Source: an uncultured bacterium
GTDB taxonomy: Bacteria; Planctomycetota; Uabimicrobiia; Uabimicrobiales; JABWCH01
DNA length: 7,890 bases
Assembly: GCA_938003875.1 (NCBI GenBank)
Contig: CALKWO010000277.1
Span: forward strand, 1-7,890
Reading direction: 5' to 3'
Below are positions 1 through 4,692 of this stretch, in pieces. The translations under genes were made by a program, and so were the position numbers. The first letter of the stretch is position 1. Each line of letters starts with the position of its first letter. The notes beneath the pieces were generated by a model that was not told the origin of the DNA, did no database searches, and was given only the letters and a program-made list of their open reading frames with translations.

Positions 1-38
1 TAGGCTTTTATCGTTTAATTTTTACTCCGAAATCTTGG

Positions 39-56
39 GGGAACGGGAACGGGAAT
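39..56. repeat. Short GGGAAC tandem repeat
   Basis: Three consecutive hexamers read GGGAAC, GGGAAC, GGGAAT. The G-rich block stands out from the AT-rich surroundings. No function is evident; it may be a simple slippage-prone repeat. Confidence 0.6.
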
Positions 57-161
57 GATAGCCTATTATAGTATAATGGGTTACCAAAATGCATGTTTTT
101 TAAAACTATGTAAAGAGTAAGTATTACTTCTATCCGCTTAAAATACTTTTTTTCTTCCTAG

Positions 162-179
162 AAGCTGCGGAATGTAGGT
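162..179 (+). repeat. Left copy of an 18-bp motif, inverted partner at 7837-7854
   Basis: The bases AAGCTGCGGAATGTAGGT match the reverse complement of 7837-7854 at 17 of 18 positions (one G/A difference). Both copies lie in noncoding AT-rich DNA, about 7.7 kb apart and in opposite orientation. This looks like a dispersed intergenic repeat rather than the ends of a transposon, because the DNA between them holds housekeeping genes and no transposase. Confidence 0.55.
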
Positions 180-296
180 ATAACTATACTTTTTACCACT
201 TTTTGTTTGCCATTTTAGCTTACCCTGTTTTTTTTGTCAAGTTGGGATTTTAGAGTAGAGAAGGGAAGATTTTTTTTAGCATGATGGAATTTTCCT

Positions 297-325
297 TTGC
301 CTGACCAAGATGCCTGTGTTATGAT
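297..325 (+). promoter_or_regulatory. Probable sigma70-type promoter of the GH31 gene
   Basis: A -35 element TTGCCT (297-302, 4/6 to consensus) is followed after 17 bp by a -10 element TATGAT (320-325, 5/6). A TGT immediately upstream of the -10 (317-319) gives an extended -10. Transcription would start near 332, leaving a leader of about 47 nt before the TTG start codon. No operator was recognised. Confidence 0.5.
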
Positions 326-366
326 GGCAGATTGATTTAAAAGCCGACAAAATGTAACAGCTTTTT

Positions 367-371
367 AGGAG
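367..371 (+). promoter_or_regulatory. Ribosome binding site supporting the TTG start at 379
   Basis: AGGAG lies 7 nt before the TTG codon at 379-381. The first in-frame ATG, at 394, would sit 22 nt from this site, which is too far. The TTG is therefore the better start, and it also adds a lysine-containing n-region to the signal peptide. Confidence 0.65.
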
Positions 372-378
372 AACTGGT

Positions 379-2856
379 TTGTTTAAGATAAAAATGCTCT
401 TATTTTTAGGATTTTTTTTTATGTCTTGTCTATATGCTCAATATGCCTTTATTGGCAATCTGTTGCAGTACAAACAAGAAGGCTCCAAAATGTTTTTGTA
501 TTGCGAAAAAGAACACTCTGTCGAAATCCAATTTTTGCTTGATGGGATGTTTCGGGTTGTTGTTCATCGTCCTGATTTTTCAGAGCCTTTGCTGGAATAT
601 GCTATAGCCAAAAAAGATTGGCAATCCGTTTCTTTACAAATCCAGGATCAGGAAAAGCATCTTGTGGTTTCTACAAAAACTCTCAGTCTGTGGATACAAA
701 AATCTCCCTGCCGTCTCAAAGTCGTAGACAAAGAAGGTTTCGTCCTTCAGGAAGATGATCCTGGCATGGGAATGGGATGGGATGCAAAAGAAGTGCGTGT
801 GTGGAAAACCATTGCTCAAGACGAAAGATTTTTTGGCTTAGGCGAAAAAACAGGCAATCTCGACAAACGAGGCAAAGAATGGGTACTATGGAATACTGAT
901 GATCCGCATCATAATAATAACAGCGATCCTCTCTATCAGTCCATTCCCTTTTTTGTAGGAATGAGAGGCAGTAAGGCCTATGGAGTATATTTCAACAATA
1001 GCTACAGGAGCAAATTCAATTTTGGAGCGGGAAACGCGCGCTATTATTCCTTTTCTGCTCATGCAGGCAATCTGGACTATTTTTTCATACAAGGACCTGA
1101 AGTAAGCAAAGTGGTCGAATCCTATACTGCCCTGACAGGCAGAACGCCTATGCCTCCCAAATGGGCTTTGGGATACCAGCAATGCCGATGGAGCTATTTC
1201 CCCGATACCAAAGTACTTCGCATTGCCCAGACATTCCGAGAAAGAAAGATTCCAGCAGATGTGATCTATCTGGACATTCATTATATGGATGGCTATCGCG
1301 TCTTTACATGGGATAAACAGAGATTTTCCGATCCCAAAGGCTTGCTGAAAAAACTCCAGGAAATGGGTTTTAAAACTGTTGTCATCATTGATCCTGGGGT
1401 TAAGGAAGATCCCAGTTACAGGATAGCAAAAGAAGGTCTGGAAGGCGACCATTTTGTGCGTTATCCCGATGGTGAGTTGTATATTGGTGAAGTATGGCCT
1501 GGAAGATGCTATTTCCCCGATTTTAGCAAAAAATCCACAAGAGAATGGTGGGGCAAATGCTTTAAAGACTTGCTGGATGTCGGAATCAGTGGATTCTGGA
1601 ACGATATGAATGAGCCTGCTGTATGGGGCAGAGAATTTCCTGAAGAAGTGATGTTCCATGACGAAGGAACCAAATCATACCAGAAAAAAATGCACAATCT
1701 CTATGGCCTTCTTATGGCAAAAGCCTGCTATGAAGGAGTTAAGGCTCTGCAACCAGAAAAACGTCCTTTTGTCATCACAAGAGCTGGTTTTTCTGGAGAA
1801 CAAAGGTATACGAGTGTGTGGACAGGCGATAACCAGGCAACGCCAGAGCATCTGGCAATGGGAATTCGTATGCTTCAGGGGCTTGGTCTTTCGGGCATAC
1901 CTTTCATTGGAACGGATGTGGGCGGATTTGGCGGAACTCCTACGCATGAACTCTTTGCACGATGGATGGCAGCTAGCGTTTTTGTCCCTTTCTTCAGAAC
2001 CCATACTCACTATGGAAGCAGCGATCAGGAACCCTGGTCTTTTGGAGAAGAAATCGAGGCAATCAGCCGTTCTTTCATTGAAATGAGATACAAGATCATT
2101 CCCTATCTGTACAACCTTTTTTGGGAATCCCACCAAACAGGCTATCCTCTCATCAGACCCATGTTCTGGTATCATCCTGAAGACAAAATGGTCTATGATC
2201 ATGCATACCAGGAACAATTCTATGTTGGCAGCCATGTTCTTCTTGCTCCTGTGGTCAAGATGGCACAGGATCATAAAAAAGTCTATCTCCCTGAAGGGAA
2301 ATGGCTAGACTACAATACACAAAAAGTTTACGATGGCAGACAGGAGATTTTTGTGGACGCACCTTTGCATTCTCTGCCCATGTTTCTCAGAGAAGGTGCC
2401 ATACTCCCTACAATAGAACCCATGCAATATATGGACGAAAAGCCAGCCACAAAGCTTTTCCTGGATATTTTTCCCGCTTCCCAATCCATCTATCGCTTCT
2501 ATGAAGACGATGGCGAAAGCTTTGCCTATGAAAAAGGAATCTATCGCCTCACAGAATTCACCTGCGAGAAAACTTCCGATTCTCTTATCTTTATCAAGAA
2601 TCGCATCCAGGATCAATATTCTCCAGCCAAAAGAAGTCTGGTACTCCAATTCCGCAATGAGGAAAAGAAGCCTGCCTGTGTATTGCTGGATGACAAAGCC
2701 TTAGAAGAAATTCCTTTGGAAAGCCAGGATTATGGATACTATTATAGTCAGAAAAACAAGACTCTTACCATACAAATCCCAGACGAAGGTAATATCCAAA
2801 GGCTTGTTGTAAAAAAAAGCATGGACAAAAATATATTACAGCCTGTCTCAGATTGA
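379..2856 (+). CDS. Exported GH31 family alpha-glucosidase
   Basis: Glycoside hydrolase family 31 enzyme, expected to release glucose from the non-reducing ends of alpha-glucosides (maltose, starch or glycogen oligosaccharides) with retention of configuration. The 825 residues show, in order: a signal peptide (about 1-20, cleavage likely after LYA); an N-terminal mutarotase-like beta domain (about 45-240); the catalytic barrel (about 255-590); and C-terminal beta domains with a DUF5110-like segment (about 690-760). The nucleophile is Asp409 in FWNDMNEP and the likely acid/base is Asp484 in WTGDN. The substrate-pocket motifs GTDVGGF (511-517) and RTHTH (540-544) are intact. Cys17 is not in a canonical lipobox, so a soluble periplasmic or secreted enzyme is more likely than a lipoprotein. 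It starts at TTG, has its own promoter, and faces a convergent neighbour. The family is certain; alpha-glucosidase over alpha-xylosidase is inference from overall resemblance. Confidence 0.93.
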   Translation: MFKIKMLLFLGFFFMSCLYAQYAFIGNLLQYKQEGSKMFLYCEKEHSVEIQFLLDGMFRVVVHRPDFSEPLLEYAIAKKDWQSVSLQIQDQEKHLVVSTKTLSLWIQKSPCRLKVVDKEGFVLQEDDPGMGMGWDAKEVRVWKTIAQDERFFGLGEKTGNLDKRGKEWVLWNTDDPHHNNNSDPLYQSIPFFVGMRGSKAYGVYFNNSYRSKFNFGAGNARYYSFSAHAGNLDYFFIQGPEVSKVVESYTALTGRTPMPPKWALGYQQCRWSYFPDTKVLRIAQTFRERKIPADVIYLDIHYMDGYRVFTWDKQRFSDPKGLLKKLQEMGFKTVVIIDPGVKEDPSYRIAKEGLEGDHFVRYPDGELYIGEVWPGRCYFPDFSKKSTREWWGKCFKDLLDVGISGFWNDMNEPAVWGREFPEEVMFHDEGTKSYQKKMHNLYGLLMAKACYEGVKALQPEKRPFVITRAGFSGEQRYTSVWTGDNQATPEHLAMGIRMLQGLGLSGIPFIGTDVGGFGGTPTHELFARWMAASVFVPFFRTHTHYGSSDQEPWSFGEEIEAISRSFIEMRYKIIPYLYNLFWESHQTGYPLIRPMFWYHPEDKMVYDHAYQEQFYVGSHVLLAPVVKMAQDHKKVYLPEGKWLDYNTQKVYDGRQEIFVDAPLHSLPMFLREGAILPTIEPMQYMDEKPATKLFLDIFPASQSIYRFYEDDGESFAYEKGIYRLTEFTCEKTSDSLIFIKNRIQDQYSPAKRSLVLQFRNEEKKPACVLLDDKALEEIPLESQDYGYYYSQKNKTLTIQIPDEGNIQRLVVKKSMDKNILQPVSD

Positions 2857-2868
2857 TTTCATACATTA

Positions 2869-2950
2869 AAAGAGAACCACAGATGAACAAATAAGCACGG
2901 ATAAAATTGTTTTAAAATTATCTGTATACATCTGTGGTTCTCCGTGGTTC
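2869..2950. repeat. Imperfect palindromic intergenic repeat element
   Basis: GAGAACCACAGATG (2872-2885) and its exact reverse complement (2929-2942) enclose 43 nt. A second, inner inverted pair is GATAA (2900-2904) with TTATC (2918-2922). The left half has an internal direct repeat with 18-nt period, CACAGATGAA (2878-2887) and CACGGATAAA (2896-2905). The right half is a 10-nt tandem, TCTGTGGTTC then TCCGTGGTTC (2931-2950). A 13-bp stretch recurs at 7878-7890. It lies between convergent genes. Read on the minus strand, the stem is followed by TTTT, so it could weakly terminate the membrane-protein transcript. I recall similar ACCACAGAT-type dispersed repeats in other environmental genomes, from memory only. 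Confidence 0.7.
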
Positions 2951-3026
2951 AAATCTTGCCTAATTTTGTATGCAATCCAAATGACGATTTTTTCGGTGCA
3001 ATTCTGCATCATTCAGAAAAATATTT

Positions 3027-3680
3027 TTAGGAAGGAACGCTGCTGGAGATCTTTTTGGCAAGCCCTAGGATGAATCCCAAGACAACCGCAAGCAAGGCTG
3101 CGCTTACTACTCTGAATTCAGGAGGTAAAAGGAAGGTTATAGTATGGGCTGGTATCCAGAACCAGATACAGGCAAAGCCTACTATCCTAAACATATTTTT
3201 CCAATGGATGCTTGTAAAGACTTCTACTACCTGCCAGCGCGAGAATAGCTCGCCTCTTTCTATCAAGGTATCGGTAAAACGATGGAATGACATCATGGGA
3301 AAAGCAAAAATCATATTCATAAAAAAAGATTTCCAAAAAGCTGAGAGTATCTCTGCATTGCCAGGCAAGAGTCCTTGCTTTATCAGTCCATCAACGCCAA
3401 AGGAAAAGAGAGGGAAAACAACGGTAAATACCATGCCTAAAAATCCCCAGACCAGGATTCTCTGATGCAGGCGGATTCCCGTTACTCTCCATTTCCCTGT
3501 AGCGATTTTTCCTCCCAGAAGCTCGCCCATAGTCCCCAGAATGGCAATTTTGATAAAGCCCATAGAATAAGGATGGTTCCTTGTATACTGGGCAAAGCAA
3601 TCTCTTGTTTCTGGAAGAGATAGAATAAGTACTATCATGACCAAAACAGAAATCCAAAAGAATGAAATCCATCTATCCAT
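3027..3680 (-). CDS. Polytopic membrane protein, possibly Mpv17/PMP22-like
   Basis: A 217-residue integral membrane protein of unknown function. About five to six hydrophobic segments are visible, near residues 5-22, 42-57, 75-95, 113-131, 164-182 and 190-207. Conserved-looking motifs are GTMGELLGG (49-57), FSFGVDGL (92-99) and WIPAHTITFLLPPEFR (175-190). By eye the last resembles the C-terminal signature of eukaryotic Mpv17/PMP22 proteins (W-P, then F, P and R at similar spacing), but one residue shorter; this is inference, not a demonstrated homology. The start is an ATG with AGGA (3687-3690) 6 nt upstream. The gene lies 82 bp downstream of rplC on the same strand, but a terminator separates them. 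No separate promoter was clearly identified, so expression by read-through is possible. No catalytic motif was found. Confidence 0.75.
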   Translation of the reverse strand: MDRWISFFWISVLVMIVLILSLPETRDCFAQYTRNHPYSMGFIKIAILGTMGELLGGKIATGKWRVTGIRLHQRILVWGFLGMVFTVVFPLFSFGVDGLIKQGLLPGNAEILSAFWKSFFMNMIFAFPMMSFHRFTDTLIERGELFSRWQVVEVFTSIHWKNMFRIVGFACIWFWIPAHTITFLLPPEFRVVSAALLAVVLGFILGLAKKISSSVPS

Positions 3681-3709
3681 ATAGTTTCCTACCTATCGTA
3701 AAATACAAC

Positions 3710-3742
3710 AAAAAAAGCGGCCTGTATCAGACCGCTTTTTTT
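3710..3742 (-). terminator. Rho-independent terminator downstream of rplC
   Basis: The stem AAAAAAGCGG (3711-3720) pairs with CCGCTTTTTT (3732-3741). Inside it, after one C/A mismatch, CTG (3722-3724) pairs with CAG (3728-3730) around a TAT loop. In the minus direction the stem ends in seven T, so it suits the rplC transcript, which stops 21 nt before it. The A/T symmetry means it could also work in the plus direction. Confidence 0.85.
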
Positions 3743-3762
3743 GTTTCTATGGCTCTTATTTG

Positions 3763-4401
3763 CTATTTATTGATGACGCTCTTTCTGAGGATTACATAGC
3801 CATTTTCAAAACCTGGAACGCTGCCATTGACGGCAATGATATTTTGTCCAAGATCAATATCCAATATTTCCAGATTGCGGACGGTTCCACGACAATTGCC
3901 CATGTGACCAGGCATTCTCTGTCCTTTGTGGACGCGAGAAGGATAGGAAGATGCGCCAATAGAACCAACAGCACGCAAACGGTCAGATTGACCGTGGGTG
4001 GTAGGCCCGCCTTTGAATCCATGTCTTTTGACAACGCCCTGGAAACCTCTACCTTTAATTGTGGCAATTACGTCTACGTATTTGACTTTTTCCAGAACAG
4101 ACAGATTAACTTCATCTCCTGCTTTAATCTCTTCTTTGCCATCCCATGCTACTTCTCTGACGAATTTTTTGGGAGTTGTTTCAGCATGTTTTTTAGCATG
4201 TCCTAATTCTGGTTTAATGCAGCTTTTTGCTCTTTTGTCTTCAAAACCTAACTGAAGAGCATTGTATCCATCTTTTCCATCGTTCTTTTTGACTTGCAAT
4301 ACTTTGCATGGGCCAGCGGCGATTACTGTAACTGCATAGCATTTACCTTCTTTGAAAATTTGCGTCATCCCAAGCTTTTTGCCTAAAAGTCCAGAAATCA
4401 T
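3763..4401 (-). CDS. rplC: 50S ribosomal protein L3
   Basis: Ribosomal protein L3 (uL3) binds 23S rRNA early in large-subunit assembly and reaches toward the peptidyl transferase centre through its central extension. The 212 residues match bacterial L3 length (about 209 in Escherichia coli). Diagnostic segments are MISGLLGKKLGMTQIF at the N-terminus, YVDVIATIKGRGFQGVVKRH (108-127, the L3 signature region) and GSIGASSYPSRV (146-157). The tip motif PGHMGN (164-169) has His166 where E. coli has the methylated Gln150, so PrmB-type methylation of that side chain would not occur. The ATG start has AAGGAG (4408-4413) 6 nt upstream. Unusually, neither S10 (rpsJ) nor L4 (rplD) is adjacent: upstream is a divergent promoter region, downstream a terminator and an unrelated membrane protein. 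All conserved regions appear intact, so this is a functional gene, not a remnant. Confidence 0.97.
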   Translation of the reverse strand: MISGLLGKKLGMTQIFKEGKCYAVTVIAAGPCKVLQVKKNDGKDGYNALQLGFEDKRAKSCIKPELGHAKKHAETTPKKFVREVAWDGKEEIKAGDEVNLSVLEKVKYVDVIATIKGRGFQGVVKRHGFKGGPTTHGQSDRLRAVGSIGASSYPSRVHKGQRMPGHMGNCRGTVRNLEILDIDLGQNIIAVNGSVPGFENGYVILRKSVINK

Positions 4402-4417
4402 GACTTTCTCCTTCTAC

Positions 4418-4432
4418 AGGGGGAATGCCCCT
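4418..4432 (-). promoter_or_regulatory. Hairpin just upstream of the rplC ribosome binding site
   Basis: AGGGG (4418-4422) and CCCCT (4428-4432) form a perfect 5-bp GC-rich stem with a 5-nt loop. It ends 4 nt from the AAGGAG ribosome binding site of rplC (4408-4413) on the transcript. It leaves that site free, so it may position the site or take part in translational control. No ligand or protein partner can be inferred from sequence alone. Confidence 0.4.
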
Positions 4433-4515
4433 TTGGTTTGTAAGCGGCTTCATTTCTCACGAGGTTGGATATATAAATTTAAGACTCATAAGAAGTGGGC
4501 CATAATTTCTATAAC

Positions 4516-4544
4516 ATCGGAATGTAACATTATCATTTTCCGAT
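4516..4544 (-). promoter_or_regulatory. 5' hairpin of the rplC leader RNA
   Basis: ATCGGAA (4516-4522) and TTCCGAT (4538-4544) are perfect 7-bp inverted arms around a 15-nt loop. With the predicted start near 4549, the hairpin would begin about 5 nt from the 5' end of the rplC mRNA. It could stabilise the RNA or serve autoregulation, as leaders of many ribosomal protein genes do; this is inference. Confidence 0.4.
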
Positions 4545-4555
4545 TTCAGGCCATA

Positions 4556-4584
4556 AATATATGCAATTCTAAGCTTGCTGTCAA
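4556..4584 (-). promoter_or_regulatory. Strong sigma70-type promoter of rplC
   Basis: On the minus strand a perfect -35 TTGACA (4584-4579) is followed after exactly 17 bp by -10 TATATT (4561-4556, 5/6 match). The predicted start near 4549 gives a leader of about 148 nt to the rplC ATG. It is the best promoter match I see in the window, as expected for a highly expressed gene. Confidence 0.7.
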
Positions 4585-4613
4585 GAAGATTTTTGGAAAA
4601 ATTTCCTTTTTGC

Positions 4614-4642
4614 TTGAAGAGAGTCGAAAATCATTGTATCAT
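4614..4642 (+). promoter_or_regulatory. Probable promoter of the VWA membrane-protein gene
   Basis: A -35 TTGAAG (4614-4619, 4/6) and a -10 TATCAT (4637-4642, 5/6) are separated by 17 bp. Transcription would start near 4649, giving a leader of about 44 nt. It sits back to back with the rplC promoter; the two -35 boxes are 29 bp apart, so the upstream contacts of the two polymerases would be close. Confidence 0.5.
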
Positions 4643-4682
4643 AGATGCACTATGATTCTTTCTTCACAAAATATATTTTTCT

Positions 4683-4686
4683 AGGA
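4683..4686 (+). promoter_or_regulatory. Ribosome binding site supporting the GTG start at 4693
   Basis: AGGA ends 6 nt before the GTG codon at 4693-4695. Starting here places the first membrane segment right after a short N-terminus, as in BatA/BatB-like VWA proteins. No in-frame ATG lies nearby, so GTG is the likely start. Confidence 0.6.
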
Positions 4687-4692
4687 TAAAGC

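Larger units (their letters stand above)
1..378. other. Noncoding region upstream of the GH31 gene
   Basis: No coding frame with a ribosome binding site is visible here, and nothing shows which gene lies to the left. The stretch is AT-rich with T-tracts (for example 228-235). It contains a GGGAAC tandem repeat (39-56), a motif repeated in inverted orientation near the right end of the window (162-179), and next to that a 12-bp palindrome GTATAACTATAC (178-189) followed by five T. A promoter for the downstream gene lies at 297-325. No tRNA or known riboswitch was recognised. Confidence 0.6.

Noticed and set aside
395..429. Lipoprotein signal in the GH31 N-terminus (FMSC)
   Set aside because: The residues before Cys17 do not fit a standard lipobox; a signal peptidase I site after LYA is simpler, although relaxed lipoboxes exist in some phyla.
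886..1659. 257-codon open frame on the minus strand opposite the GH31 gene
   Set aside because: It lies wholly antisense to an intact conserved enzyme, has no recognisable domain and reads like an antisense shadow.
1675..2274. 199-codon open frame on the minus strand opposite the GH31 gene
   Set aside because: Same reasoning: antisense to conserved catalytic-domain codons, no family resemblance.
2869..2950. The palindromic element as a CRISPR array or riboswitch
   Set aside because: There is no regularly spaced repeat-spacer pattern, and it sits between convergent gene ends where a riboswitch would control nothing.
3760..4206. 148-codon open frame on the plus strand opposite rplC
   Set aside because: Antisense to L3, whose protein sequence is unmistakable; no ribosome binding site of note.
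168..4526. Shared 9-mer CGGAATGTA at 168-176 and 4518-4526
   Set aside because: The match does not extend beyond nine bases and is short enough to be chance in AT-rich intergenic DNA.
4352..4684. 110-codon plus-strand frame ending just before the VWA gene
   Set aside because: It begins inside rplC antisense, crosses the divergent promoters, and its product has no domain-like features.
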